From: Gibbsiella quercinecans
GTDB lineage: Bacteria > Pseudomonadota > Gammaproteobacteria > Enterobacterales > Enterobacteriaceae
Length of the DNA: 64,000 nucleotides
Direction of reading: 5' to 3'
NCBI RefSeq assembly: GCF_002291425.1
Contig: NZ_CP014136.1
Coordinates: forward strand, 434,001-498,000
The position numbers were made by a program, and so were the translations under genes. Shown here in pieces: positions 34,463 to 44,086 of this stretch (position 1 is the first letter of the stretch; every line of letters starts with the position of its first letter). The notes beneath the pieces are model-generated. The model was not told the DNA's origin. It saw only the letters and a list, made by a program, of their open reading frames with translations, and did no database searches.

Positions 34463-36142
34463 TCACATTATACAATGATAAATCAGTGCCTCGTATGGCC
34501 GTAACTCCAGTTTCTGAACAAGCAATTCTTGAGAACCCGCGTAGTTTGATAACAGAAGTTTTGCACTGTGTGTTAACAAGTGTTCAGGTAATATATAATT
34601 TACCTTATTCTCAGAGAAAGAGCAGATAACAACCAGCATCTCTTCCCTCAAAACCCTGATATAGCCGTAAACATCAGAATCCGTATCATTTATTAATTCA
34701 TATCTGCCATCCACGACAACAGGATACGTTTTCCTGATTTTTATTAATTCCTTATAATGATAAAAAACAGAGTTTTCATCATTCAAAGCATCCTTGACAT
34801 TGATAAACGCATTATCAGGAGAAAAATTTATCCAGGGTTCCCCGGTCGTAAAGCCCGCTTTTTCAGTAGCATCCCAAGGCATGGGGACGCGGGCATTGTC
34901 TCGTGATTTTAAATAAATTGCCTTTTTTATATAATCATCATCAAGACCGGCATTTTTAAACGATTCGTAAACAGATAATGTTTCAATGTCCTTATATTTT
35001 TCTATAGCGTCTATAGGAACATTACGCATTGCCAGCTCTTCCCCCTGGTAAATATAGGGAGTCCCTTTCATCATATGTAATAATGTCGCAAGCATCTTGG
35101 CCGACGCTGTTCTGAACTGCCCATCATTCCCAAATCGGGTTACCGCACGGGGCTGATCATGATTACTCCAGTACAATGAATTCCAACCAGCATCAAGCTT
35201 TTGTTGCCATTCAGTCATTGTGGCTCTGAGATCGCTCATTTTGAAACGAACATCAGAAAATTTTCCATATTTACCATAGTCCAGATGCATGTGGTCAAAC
35301 TGGAAAATCATATTAAGCTCTTTACGCTCTGGTAAAGTGTATAATAACGCTTGTGTACTGTTTGTGTTAGGCGTCTCGCCAACAGTTATACAACTGTACT
35401 GACTCAATACTTCATGGTGCATTTCCTGTAGAAATTCATGGACACGTGGGCCATTGGACGCACCGGTGTAGTATGACTTACTATAGATGGCATCGCTGGG
35501 TGCGTCAGGATAATCGGGCCTTTTACTGATTAGACTGATTACGTCCATCCGGAAACCGTCAATACCCATATCCAGCCAGTACTTCATTATCCTGTAGACT
35601 TCTTTTCTTACTGCCGGATTTTCCCAGTTTAAGTCTGGTTGTTCTTTAGCAAAGAGATGCAGGTAATATTGATTCCGCTCGGGTACATATTCCCAAGCGG
35701 AACCGCCAAAAGTCGCACCCCAATTGGTGGGGGGAGACCCATCTTCTGCAGGGTCCTTCCATATATAAAAATCTGCGTACGGATTAGATTTGCTTTTTCT
35801 GGATTCCTGAAACCAATAATGCTGGTCACTGGTGTGATTGACTACCAGGTCCATGATGATTTTTATATTCAGGTCATGTGCAGCTTTTAGTAATTGCTTA
35901 AAAGTAGCCAACGAGCCAAAAATTGGATTGATATTATAATAATCAGAAATATCATAGCCATTATCAATGAGAGGTGACTCATAGATAGGGTTAAGCCAAA
36001 TAACATCGGCACCTAATTCACTGATATAAGGTAACTTTTCAACCACCCCCGCTAAATCACCGATGCCATCACCATTTGAGTCTTTGAAGCTTTGAGGATA
36101 TACCTGATATACAACGCATTGTTTCCACCAGCGCTCACTCAT
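34463..36142 (-). CDS. GH13 alpha-glucosidase (oligo-1,6-glucosidase / trehalose-6-phosphate hydrolase type)
   Basis: 559 aa. The GH13 catalytic residues are in place: nucleophile Asp in GIDGFRMDVI, acid/base Glu in ITVGETPN, stabiliser Asp in WSNHDQPR; conserved region I is DLVVNHTSD. The layout (VVYQVYPQSFKDSNGDGIGDL, in part VYQVYPQSFKDSNG) is that of MalL/TreC enzymes. ATG 36142 overlaps the IIA stop, with GAAGGGG upstream. Cytoplasmic, it should hydrolyse the alpha-glucoside (perhaps phosphorylated) taken in by the mannose-family PTS. AT-rich codon usage sets it apart from flanking genes. Confidence 0.88.
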   Translation of the reverse strand: MSERWWKQCVVYQVYPQSFKDSNGDGIGDLAGVVEKLPYISELGADVIWLNPIYESPLIDNGYDISDYYNINPIFGSLATFKQLLKAAHDLNIKIIMDLVVNHTSDQHYWFQESRKSKSNPYADFYIWKDPAEDGSPPTNWGATFGGSAWEYVPERNQYYLHLFAKEQPDLNWENPAVRKEVYRIMKYWLDMGIDGFRMDVISLISKRPDYPDAPSDAIYSKSYYTGASNGPRVHEFLQEMHHEVLSQYSCITVGETPNTNSTQALLYTLPERKELNMIFQFDHMHLDYGKYGKFSDVRFKMSDLRATMTEWQQKLDAGWNSLYWSNHDQPRAVTRFGNDGQFRTASAKMLATLLHMMKGTPYIYQGEELAMRNVPIDAIEKYKDIETLSVYESFKNAGLDDDYIKKAIYLKSRDNARVPMPWDATEKAGFTTGEPWINFSPDNAFINVKDALNDENSVFYHYKELIKIRKTYPVVVDGRYELINDTDSDVYGYIRVLREEMLVVICSFSENKVNYILPEHLLTHSAKLLLSNYAGSQELLVQKLELRPYEALIYHCIM

Positions 36143-36573
36143 CATTCATCCCCTTCATCATTAGCAGGTGCTGTAGCGACAAAATCATTCACATAAATAA
36201 GTTGCTCCCTGGCCTCATTAACGGCCTCTCTGATTGCATCCCGGTCAATAAACCCCTCATTAAGGTCAAACAAAATTGACATAATAACCGGTAAGTTAAC
36301 CCCGGTAATGATATGCAAGTTATCGTTGTTAAGATACCGGGCAAATGCTTGATTAACAGAGCCTCCTAACATATCTGTAAAGACAATGACTTCATCTTCC
36401 TGAAAGTTAACGTCCGCAAGTACAGATGAGATTTCTTCATCAATAGGCTTATTTGTTAAATACGCGGAAATAGCGATAATATCCGCAGTATCTGGCAGCA
36501 CGTATTTTACCGTATCTTTCATGCCTTCAGCCAGCCGATGATGTGTGGCAATGATTATTTTCCTCATTTTCAT
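36142..36573 (-). CDS. Mannose-family PTS component IIA
   Basis: 143 aa (141 if the third codon, ATG 36567, which has better ribosome-site spacing, is used). The EIIA-Man fold carries the phosphorylatable His in IIATHHRLAEGM and FTDMLGGSVNQAF. It takes phosphate from HPr and passes it to IIB. A short acidic tail follows. It is encoded after IIB-IIC-IID and overlaps the glucosidase. Confidence 0.92.
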   Translation of the reverse strand: MKMRKIIIATHHRLAEGMKDTVKYVLPDTADIIAISAYLTNKPIDEEISSVLADVNFQEDEVIVFTDMLGGSVNQAFARYLNNDNLHIITGVNLPVIMSILFDLNEGFIDRDAIREAVNEAREQLIYVNDFVATAPANDEGDE

Positions 36574-36580
36574 CTTCTCT

Positions 36581-37432
36581 TTAAACTTTCAAAATGCCAA
36601 AATATGAGAGCAGTAACGCCACTCCAATCACAAGAAATATAATATTCATTATGCTGATTTTTTTAGATGATATTAGTTTAAATACAACTAATGTTAATGC
36701 CGCTGGGATAAGCGATGGCATAATCTTATCTAAGATTTCAGACTGAATCGGTAATGATATTTCTCCGGAAGTAAAGGTTAGCCCCACGTTAACTTTCACA
36801 ACGGCTGGAATTAAGGCCCCAACGACCGTCAACCCCATTATTGATGCCGCTTCGGTAAATATAGTCAGCTTATTCCCTAAGGCGGTCACGAGCTTCAACC
36901 CGGAGCTATATCCGATATGAAATAGTTTGAAGCGGAACACAAGAAATATCATGTTGAGACAAAGCCAGATCACCGCACCAACCGGGCTGCCTTCCAGCCC
37001 CATATATGCAGCAATAGACCCCATAATCGTAGGGTACAAAACCCAAATGAGCGTATCGCCCACACCAGCCAGAGGCCCCATCATGCCGGTTTTAAAAGCC
37101 TGGACGGCATTTAAAGACGACCGCCCATCCTTTTCTTCCATAGCTAAACTTGCACCGAGTAAAAGGTTAGCCATCCAGGTGGTAGTGTTAAAGTATTTAA
37201 AATGATTATTCAGTGATGCAATATAATCTTCATCATTACGATGAATTTTTCTTAGTGCCTTTTGTAAACCATACACAACAGCAGGACCTTGCTGTGTCTG
37301 ATAGTTGAATATATTGCACGCCATAAACATATATCTTAACGCAGCTTTGTTAATATCTTTTTTTGTTAAGACAATTTCTTTTCTTTCAGCACTTTCTGAA
37401 TCTGAATTGCATTGACTATTCATCAAAGTCAT
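36581..37432 (-). CDS. Mannose-family PTS component IID
   Basis: 283 aa (or 280 from ATG 37423). EIID features are NIFNYQTQQGPAVVYGL, LLGASLAMEE and the characteristic GPLAGVGDTLIW. The C-terminal half has several hydrophobic helices. It is the membrane partner of IIC; its start overlaps the IIC 3' end by 17 bp. Confidence 0.93.
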   Translation of the reverse strand: MTLMNSQCNSDSESAERKEIVLTKKDINKAALRYMFMACNIFNYQTQQGPAVVYGLQKALRKIHRNDEDYIASLNNHFKYFNTTTWMANLLLGASLAMEEKDGRSSLNAVQAFKTGMMGPLAGVGDTLIWVLYPTIMGSIAAYMGLEGSPVGAVIWLCLNMIFLVFRFKLFHIGYSSGLKLVTALGNKLTIFTEAASIMGLTVVGALIPAVVKVNVGLTFTSGEISLPIQSEILDKIMPSLIPAALTLVVFKLISSKKISIMNIIFLVIGVALLLSYFGILKV

Positions 37433-38219
37433 CGCCTCCCTCTGCCGGAGTTGTCTTTAGATTAGCTGACTGTTGATCGGGTTCAGCCATTTTTTGAGTA
37501 AAGTAATAATATGCAAATGCAAAACCAAGTACCGAAATACCCAGTATCGGTAACTTCAGATACGCTGAGACAACAAACCCAATCAGCAGCATACTTAAAT
37601 ACTTTTTCACAGGCATTACCTGAAGAAGTAGCGCGATACCTACAACAGGCAATATATTCCCTGCGATCGACAACCCATCCGTAAACCATTGGGGAACGAT
37701 TGATAAAACCATTCTGACGATCGTGTCACCAAAAATAACGCATAATGCAGCCGGGATGGCAGTAGATAATCCGAAGATTAACGGCCCTACCCAGAATATC
37801 ATATTCATTTTATGATATTTTTTATTGTTGGCAGCTTTTTGGGCAGCATTTGCTACGTAGGTATTCAGCAACTTTGCCAGTACATCCAGTTGGATCCCCA
37901 ACATACCCACGGGCACGCCTACAGCTAAAGCGATGGCCTTTGCTTCATCAATGTTGCTTGTGGATTTCATCGCCACATAAATGCCGACCAGCGTTGCCAG
38001 GCCCCAGTTTGGAACGGACGAACCTCCGATATTCGCCACACCCAACGACATCAATTGAAAAGTACCGCCAATCATCATGGCAGTTGTCATATCCCCCAGT
38101 ATTAGGCCTGAAAAGAAAGAAACCATTATTGGGAACCAAGTGCTCAGGCATAACCCTTGTTGGTCGATAACAATCCAGAAAGCTAAAGCCACTATTAATA
38201 CGGCCTGTATGATGTCCAT
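37416..38219 (-). CDS. Mannose-family PTS component IIC
   Basis: 267 aa, strongly hydrophobic with seven or so membrane helices. Signature segments: GDMTTAMMIGGTFQLMSLG and SVPNWGLATLVG. It forms the sugar channel with IID. AAGGTGAG precedes ATG 38219. A charged Asp/Glu-rich tail ends the protein. Confidence 0.93.
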   Translation of the reverse strand: MDIIQAVLIVALAFWIVIDQQGLCLSTWFPIMVSFFSGLILGDMTTAMMIGGTFQLMSLGVANIGGSSVPNWGLATLVGIYVAMKSTSNIDEAKAIALAVGVPVGMLGIQLDVLAKLLNTYVANAAQKAANNKKYHKMNMIFWVGPLIFGLSTAIPAALCVIFGDTIVRMVLSIVPQWFTDGLSIAGNILPVVGIALLLQVMPVKKYLSMLLIGFVVSAYLKLPILGISVLGFAFAYYYFTQKMAEPDQQSANLKTTPAEGGDDFDE

Positions 38220-38232
38220 TTACTCACCTTTG

Positions 38233-38709
38233 CTATTTAATATAGGCTTCTAATGGTTCTTCTGCATCATTTGGCACAAAATGAAAAGTTACCGGTATGC
38301 CAAGTGAAGATAACTTCTTCAAATCTTCGACTTCTTTAGGGCTGACGGAGACCATTTTCTTCAATGTGGTTTTACCCTCGCCATCAAATATAATACCTAT
38401 ATTAATTTTAGGAATTTTTACACCACCCTCAACCAGTCGCAATAATGTTTCAGGCGTGTTCACAATAAGAAATACGTTATGCCCATCATATTTCCCGCCT
38501 TTAAAATTATTTATCGCGGTGGTTGTATCTATAATTGACATATTGGTACCCACCGGTTTACTCATCCGCATAACTTCTTTTTGCGTTTCATCCTGGCTGA
38601 TTTCGTCATCTACAACCATCAACCTTTTTGCTTTTGTAAAACCAGTCCATTGAGTCACAACGATGCCGTGAATCAAACGTTGATCAATTCTTGCCAGAAC
38701 AACACTCAT
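38233..38709 (-). CDS. Mannose-family PTS component IIB
   Basis: 158 aa. The phosphorylated His lies in RIDQRLIHGIVVTQW, the usual EIIB-Man motif; LMVVDDEISQDETQKEVMRM follows in part. It receives phosphate from IIA and phosphorylates the incoming sugar. AAGGGG precedes ATG. First gene of the operon IIB-IIC-IID-IIA-glucosidase. Confidence 0.93.
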   Translation of the reverse strand: MSVVLARIDQRLIHGIVVTQWTGFTKAKRLMVVDDEISQDETQKEVMRMSKPVGTNMSIIDTTTAINNFKGGKYDGHNVFLIVNTPETLLRLVEGGVKIPKINIGIIFDGEGKTTLKKMVSVSPKEVEDLKKLSSLGIPVTFHFVPNDAEEPLEAYIK

Positions 38710-38765
38710 AATTTCCCCTTAGTAATCAATCTGTTTTCTTGTATTAATGCAAACTAATGCAATAT

Positions 38766-38785
38766 CAATGCAACCGCTTGCATTG
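38766..38785. promoter_or_regulatory. LacI-family operator
   Basis: CAATGCAACCGCTTGCATTG is an 18/20-symmetric site with the TGCAA..CG..TTGCA core of LacI/MalR regulators. It lies 57 bp upstream of the IIB start, so it is a likely repressor site for the divergent LacI-family protein. Confidence 0.7.
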
Positions 38786-38831
38786 GATGATAATAGCTAT
38801 CCAACCTTGGTAAAGTGAATTGTTTAAGGAA

Positions 38832-38847
38832 TGTGATTTTACTCACA
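38832..38847. promoter_or_regulatory. CRP binding site
   Basis: TGTGATTTTACTCACA is a perfect TGTGA-N6-TCACA. It sits between the divergent PTS operon and lacI-type gene, so it probably gives cAMP-CRP control. Confidence 0.75.
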
Positions 38848-39030
38848 TAAATGGTGGGTGGCTGATGCGTTTCAGTGTGGTAGAGACAAACAGGGTGTTT
38901 GGAGTGCGTTTTTGTATGTCATTGTTTTTATATGGTTATATGCTAACTTTACTTTTTTAATAAGTTTGTTAAGCTTGATCGTTTAACCCATTGTTGTTGA
39001 GCTGGATATCTTTTTAGGGGAACGATTTAA

Positions 39031-40059
39031 ATGGCAATCACGATTAAGGATGTCGCGCTCAAGGCCGGTGTAGCCACATCGACAGTATCCAGAGTGATCA
39101 ACGATAGCGCCAATATCTCAGAAAAAACGAAAGAAAGAGTTAACAGGATTATGCAGGATTTGGGTTACACCCCTAACTCAACGGCGCGAAGCTTAGGAAA
39201 AGGGAAAGCAAATGCCATTGCGATAATCTTGCCACCGTTAAAATCAAGAGAAGAAATGAGTATCCCTTTCTTTCTCGAGTTTATTGAATCAGTAAATACC
39301 GAGGCCCAGAAATTTGGGCTTTCAGTGGCTTTGGCCGTGTCAAAAAATTTTGATGAGCTGTTATTGAATGTAAAACGGATGCATGATCAAAAACAGGTTG
39401 ACGGCTTTATTCTCTTTTATTCAAATATAGAGGATCCTGTCATTGAGTATTTGCACAAAAATAAATTCAATTTCACGTTGACAGGTATGCCATGTAAAAA
39501 TGAAGACAGCATTACCTATGTTGATAATGATAACCAGTTATTAGGCAAGCATGCGACAGATTACCTCATAAAAAATGGTCATAAAAAAATCCTTTTCATC
39601 ACAAACAGAATAAAAGAAAATGTTCATTTTGAACGATATTTTGGTTATCAAAAAGCCTTGCTGATGCAAGATCTTATCCCTTTTGATGCAATTGACATTG
39701 AAAAACCCCAAGATTTAGAAAACATTGGCAGTATTCTAAAGGAAACCAAAGCTACTGCTGTAGTTATTATTGAAGATCTCCTTGCGTTTAAAGTCATCAA
39801 GCATCTTGAATATATTGGTTACGCTGTCCCACAGAATATATCCGTCATTAGTTTTAACAATACAATATTCTCTACATTATCTCATCCATACATTACAACT
39901 ATAGATATAAATGTTGATTTATTGGCGAAATATAGTTTGAAACATCTTGTGGAACAGATAAACGGAAAGAAATCTCATGGAATGAAATTCGTTGTGCCCC
40001 ACCGGATTGTAGAGAATGAATCTGTTGCAAAATTATCAGATAATAAACAAGAAAAATAA
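39031..40059 (+). CDS. LacI/MalR-family transcriptional regulator
   Basis: 342 aa. N-terminal LacI HTH with hinge (ITIKDVALKAGVATSTVSRV), then a periplasmic-binding-protein-like effector domain with VDGFILFYSN and VPQNISVISFNN. AGGGGAACG precedes the ATG. Divergent from the PTS operon. Its AT-rich coding sequence matches the rest of the cassette, suggesting all six genes arrived together. Confidence 0.92.
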   Translation: MAITIKDVALKAGVATSTVSRVINDSANISEKTKERVNRIMQDLGYTPNSTARSLGKGKANAIAIILPPLKSREEMSIPFFLEFIESVNTEAQKFGLSVALAVSKNFDELLLNVKRMHDQKQVDGFILFYSNIEDPVIEYLHKNKFNFTLTGMPCKNEDSITYVDNDNQLLGKHATDYLIKNGHKKILFITNRIKENVHFERYFGYQKALLMQDLIPFDAIDIEKPQDLENIGSILKETKATAVVIIEDLLAFKVIKHLEYIGYAVPQNISVISFNNTIFSTLSHPYITTIDINVDLLAKYSLKHLVEQINGKKSHGMKFVVPHRIVENESVAKLSDNKQEK

Positions 40060-40159
40060 TCGGAGCGTTAATGTTATTTCTTGTACACTTTTAGCGCACG
40101 GGAATACCCCCGCCGGACGCTGCAGCAACCGGCAAAAGCGTTTACAACAAAACCTGCTA

Positions 40160-41053
40160 TCAGGCCAGAAAATGCAGTGATTCCAGCGTCTGTTGCAACG
40201 CATCCCGCTCTTTGCCACTCAATGTTTGTAGCGGAAACGGCAGACACGGCATCGAAACAACCCCCAGGATCTCCGCCACCGTGGCGATCACCCGCAGGCT
40301 ACCGTGGCGGCGATAATATGCCCACAATGGCGCCAACACCACATCCAGCTCATGCGTTTCACTCTCATCCTGGCGTAATGCCGCTTCTGTCAGGCGCAGG
40401 GCATAGTGCGGGAAAAGCCCCCCGAGCACGGAGTACCAAACATCACAACCAGCAATCAACCCTGCCGCAGATTGAGCATCGCCGCTGATCCCGATAGTGA
40501 CACCGTCAGAAACGCGCGCTTTTAGCCTTCTGACGCGTTCCCTGGCCGCATCGCGATCGGCCGGGAGATCGCCGAGTTTGATCGAGCCGATAGCATTGAG
40601 CCTGGATAACGCAATCAGCAGCTCGTCCGTAAATTCAAACCGGGTCGTCGCCACATTGTCATAGATACAGAGCGGAACGGACAGTTCGCGGCTCACGCGC
40701 TCATACAGCGAGAAAACTTCATCATGGGTCAACGGTTGATAGGAAACCGGGGCCAGAAGAACGCCGCTCACGCCGGCTTTTTGAGCATCCTCCGCCAGCC
40801 TTAGCACCTCTTCCGCGCTGACACTGCCAATGCTGGTTATCACCGGGATCCCCGCTGCCGCGCTGACCGCCTGTTGCGTCGTATGAAATCGTTGCTCACG
40901 CGTCAGATAGGCATAGCTGCCCGTTGAGCCTAGCGCCCCAATGGAATCCACCCCGGCACCGGCCAGATTTTCGATCAGCGCAAGAAACGATTTTTCATCA
41001 ACCTCACCACCGACCAACGGTGTGAGCGGAAAAGCACTAAGACCTTTAAACAT
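40160..41053 (-). CDS. DapA/NanA-family aldolase/lyase
   Basis: 297 aa from ATG 41053 (AGGA 7 nt upstream). TIM-barrel features of the dihydrodipicolinate synthase superfamily: GALGSTGSYAYLT, TSIGSVSAEEVLRLAEDA, Schiff-base Lys in GSIKLGDL and the catalytic Tyr region LCIYDNV. Possible activities include 2-keto-3-deoxy-sugar-acid aldolase or dehydratase; the substrate is unknown. It lies 60 bp downstream of the DMT exporter gene and is likely co-transcribed with it. Confidence 0.85.
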   Translation of the reverse strand: MFKGLSAFPLTPLVGGEVDEKSFLALIENLAGAGVDSIGALGSTGSYAYLTREQRFHTTQQAVSAAAGIPVITSIGSVSAEEVLRLAEDAQKAGVSGVLLAPVSYQPLTHDEVFSLYERVSRELSVPLCIYDNVATTRFEFTDELLIALSRLNAIGSIKLGDLPADRDAARERVRRLKARVSDGVTIGISGDAQSAAGLIAGCDVWYSVLGGLFPHYALRLTEAALRQDESETHELDVVLAPLWAYYRRHGSLRVIATVAEILGVVSMPCLPFPLQTLSGKERDALQQTLESLHFLA

Positions 41054-41113
41054 CGTTGATTCCTGTAAAAGTAGCGGCGATGTGCCATTGTACGGCACGG
41101 TATGATAGGTGAG

Positions 41114-42004
41114 CTAACGCGCAAAGTTGCGCGATCCGATCACGCACAGAATAACGCCAAGCGTAATGGCAAGCATCAGGGGGCTGACGGTTTCGTGCAA
41201 CAGCGTGGCGGACAATGCAAGCCCGAAGAACGGCTGCAGCAGTTGTAATTGGCCTACGGCGGCGATACCGCCGGCGGCAAGCCCTTTGTACCAGAAGATG
41301 AAACCGATCAGCATGCTGAAGATAGACACATAGCCCAACGCAAGCCATGCGGAAGTACCGATGGTGCTGAAAGACGCAGGCTGCGTGATAAACACGGCTA
41401 TCAGCATAAATGGCAGCGAAATAATCAGCGCCCAACTGATGACCTGCCAACCGCCTAACTGGCGGGTCAGTTTGGCACCCTCGGCATAACCCAGACCACA
41501 GGCGATAACCGCCGCGAGCATCAACAGATCCCCCGTCAGTGAGACCGAGGCACTTTGCGAAAGTGCGAATCCCACCACCAGAAGGCTGCCAAGCACAGAA
41601 AACAGCCAGAAAGCCGCACGCGGGCGTTCTCCGCCGCGAAGCACGCCAAAGATCGCCGTCGTGAGCGGCAACAACCCCAGAAAGACAATGGAGTGTGCAG
41701 CGGTGATATGCTGCAACGCCATCGCCGTCAGCAATGGAAATCCAATGATCACGCCCAGTGAGACAATCAGCAGTGGGCCAATCTGCGCCGGATGCGGGCG
41801 CTTCTCGCGAAAACCAAAGATCAGCATGGCCGCAAGGACGCCAGCGATAGCGGCCCGCAGGAAAGTCAGAAAGAAGGGATCCATATCAAGTACGGCAATA
41901 CGGGTTGCCGGCAGCGAACCGCTAAAAATCAGTACGCCCAGTAAACCATTAAGCCAACCGGATAGCGCCCCCGGCCCTGTTTTATCGACCACTGGATTAA
42001 CCAC
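41114..42004 (-). CDS. EamA/DMT-family transporter
   Basis: 296 aa with about ten membrane segments in two EamA repeats. Start at GTG 42004 is supported by GAGG 5 nt upstream; a longer frame to 42049 lacks one. RhaT/YdcZ-like exporters of this family move amino acids or metabolites. It is divergent from a MocR-type regulator, a common pairing. Confidence 0.88.
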   Translation of the reverse strand: MVNPVVDKTGPGALSGWLNGLLGVLIFSGSLPATRIAVLDMDPFFLTFLRAAIAGVLAAMLIFGFREKRPHPAQIGPLLIVSLGVIIGFPLLTAMALQHITAAHSIVFLGLLPLTTAIFGVLRGGERPRAAFWLFSVLGSLLVVGFALSQSASVSLTGDLLMLAAVIACGLGYAEGAKLTRQLGGWQVISWALIISLPFMLIAVFITQPASFSTIGTSAWLALGYVSIFSMLIGFIFWYKGLAAGGIAAVGQLQLLQPFFGLALSATLLHETVSPLMLAITLGVILCVIGSRNFAR

Positions 42005-42108
42005 GCTTACCTCACTGTATCTGTATGTCATGAAGATTTGAGCTATCAATGGGTCGATGTTAATCTGCTCAATCTAATACAATCAAATTATTGTCATGGA
42101 TACATTTC

Positions 42109-43443
42109 ATGAAGGCGCGCTACAAAGCCATCGTCGATAACTACGCGCAGGCCATCCGCTCTGGGCAGATTCAGGCAGGCACCCAGTTGCCCACCCACCG
42201 GCGGCTGGCGTGCGAAGCGCACATATCGCTGGCGACGGCGACCCGCGTCTATGCCGAGTTGGAAGCAATGGGGCTGGTCAGCGGCGAAACCGGGCGCGGA
42301 ACGTTTGTCCGGGAAATTTCGCTGCCAATGGGGCACGGTGTGGATCAACACGCCGTAGCAACCGACGTATTGGATCTGAACTTCAACTACCCTTCCCTGC
42401 CCGGACAGGGGGAATTGCTGCGCGACGCTCTCCGGCAAGTCTCGACCGTGGGCGATATTGAATCACATCTCCGCTATCAGCCTCATGCCGGGCGGCAGGC
42501 GGAACGGGAGATTATCGCCCGTCATTTTGCCGGCAATGGCTTTGTGCCAAATGCCGAAAATGTACTGATCGTCAATGGTGCCCAGCACGGGCTTGCCATC
42601 ACCGTGATGGGGCTTCTCAGCCCCGGCGATGTGGTGGCGGTTGATGCACTGACTTATCCCGGTTTTAAAGCGCTTGCAGCGCTCTATCATCTTGAGCTGA
42701 TTGCCATCCCATACAACGCCGAAGGCCCGGATTTGGGTGCGCTCCGCCAGCTTTGTCTAAAACGCCATGTTCGTGCGCTTTACACCATGCCCACGCTGCA
42801 CAATCCACTGGGCTGGGTGCTCAATCATGGGCAGCGGAAGGAACTGGCAAACATTGCCCGCCAGCATGATCTGCTCATCATAGAAGATGCTGCGTATGCG
42901 TATTTAATCGGGCGCCCACCCCCACCCGTGGCTTTTTATGCGCCGGAAAGAACCGTCTATGTCACCGGTTTTTCGAAAAATATCGCCACTGGATTACGTG
43001 TGGGTAGCGTGATCTGCCCAAATCAATATCGGCCGGCGCTTGAGCGGGCAATAAGGGCAACCACCTGGAATACGCCTTCCCTCATGACGGCCCTGGTCTG
43101 CGGTTGGATCCAGGATGGCACCGTGGCGCGGTTTGAAACGCTCAAAAGGCGCGACGCGCGCCGGCGCCAGGTTGTGGCGAGAGAAAGCCTCGGCGCACTC
43201 CCCTGTATCGCCCACCCGGTTTCGTATTTTCTTTGGCTCCCGCTCGCGGAAGACAGCAGAGCCGACCGCGTGGTTCGGGAATTAATGAACAGCCACATTT
43301 CAGTCTCGACCGCCGAGCCCTTCACTACCGCCGCGAACGTGCCGCAGGCGATACGGATTGCGCTGGGCTCCGTCTCCATCGACAACCTGCGCACGGCGCT
43401 TTTGCAGGTCAGACAGGCCATTGAGTTTGAGCAATACCGCTGA
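42109..43443 (+). CDS. MocR-type GntR regulator with aminotransferase domain
   Basis: 444 aa. An N-terminal GntR winged HTH (about 1-75; THRRLACEAHISLATATRVY) is joined to a fold-type I aminotransferase domain with the PLP Lys in TGFSKNIATGLRVG (about residue 289) and TMPTLHNPLG. MocR proteins use PLP as co-effector to regulate neighbours such as the divergent EamA gene. ATG 42109 is preferred over the upstream in-frame TTG 42091. Confidence 0.9.
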   Translation: MKARYKAIVDNYAQAIRSGQIQAGTQLPTHRRLACEAHISLATATRVYAELEAMGLVSGETGRGTFVREISLPMGHGVDQHAVATDVLDLNFNYPSLPGQGELLRDALRQVSTVGDIESHLRYQPHAGRQAEREIIARHFAGNGFVPNAENVLIVNGAQHGLAITVMGLLSPGDVVAVDALTYPGFKALAALYHLELIAIPYNAEGPDLGALRQLCLKRHVRALYTMPTLHNPLGWVLNHGQRKELANIARQHDLLIIEDAAYAYLIGRPPPPVAFYAPERTVYVTGFSKNIATGLRVGSVICPNQYRPALERAIRATTWNTPSLMTALVCGWIQDGTVARFETLKRRDARRRQVVARESLGALPCIAHPVSYFLWLPLAEDSRADRVVRELMNSHISVSTAEPFTTAANVPQAIRIALGSVSIDNLRTALLQVRQAIEFEQYR

Positions 43444-43473
43444 TGCCGATGCGCCGTCACCGGTCGCGTAACG

Positions 43474-43500
43474 TAAAAAAGCCCATCGCCAACGTGGGGG
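43474..43500 (-). terminator. Possible terminator between the convergent regulator and phosphatase
   Basis: On the minus strand a short stem (CCCA/TGGG) is followed by CTTTTTTA. The stem is short, so confidence is modest. Confidence 0.35.
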
Positions 43501-43516
43501 AGCGGCTCATCAGGCG

Positions 43517-44086
43517 CTAATCAACGCGCCGGCCCAGTTGGCATAGCTGCCAGCGGCGGCCGTCGCTACTCAGCTCGCTGATACTCAGCGGATGAATATC
43601 AAGCCGTGCGAGCGCCTGAACCGGCGCGCCCAGCAAACCGACCGCTATGGCGCGGATCACGGCGGCGGGAACCACCGCGCAGTGCCGGCCGCCGGCATTC
43701 ATCCGCTGCGCCAGCCACCTGTTGCAACGCGCGATCAGTTGCCCGGCCGACTCGCCGCCCGGCGGCGCGCCCCCCTCCAACCAGGCCGCAAAATGGTGGC
43801 TATCCTCGGCCATCACCTGCATCAACGGCAACCCCGCCCAGGTGCCGTAATCACAGTCCCTTAGGGCTTCGTCTACGTTGGCGTGCAACCCTAGCGCCTG
43901 GGCGGTTTGCCGGGCGGCCAACTGGGGCGCACACCACACCGCCTGATACGCCGCCTGCGGTAGATGCTGTATCTGCGGCGGCACCTGCGCCGCCAGCGGT
44001 TCATCCAGGGGAAACCGCGAACGCCTGGCCGCTGCGGTTTCCCCCTGGCATATCAGGGTCAATAATGTCGGCATCGCTTCAACCAT
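43517..44086 (-). CDS. Degenerate histidine-phosphatase-family protein next to CbtA
   Basis: 189 aa from ATG 44086 (overlapping the cbtA stop; ATG 44074 is an alternative). Overall layout follows the alpha-ribazole-phosphatase/phosphoglycerate-mutase family (LPLMQVMAED, GGAPPGGESAGQLIARC). However, the catalytic RHG is LICQGET and the second His-region is VPAAVIRA, so both catalytic histidines look lost. It probably is not an active phosphatase. Such proteins often accompany cbtAB or cobalamin genes, so a binding or regulatory role in cobalt/B12 supply is possible. Confidence 0.7.
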   Translation of the reverse strand: MVEAMPTLLTLICQGETAAARRSRFPLDEPLAAQVPPQIQHLPQAAYQAVWCAPQLAARQTAQALGLHANVDEALRDCDYGTWAGLPLMQVMAEDSHHFAAWLEGGAPPGGESAGQLIARCNRWLAQRMNAGGRHCAVVPAAVIRAIAVGLLGAPVQALARLDIHPLSISELSSDGRRWQLCQLGRRVD

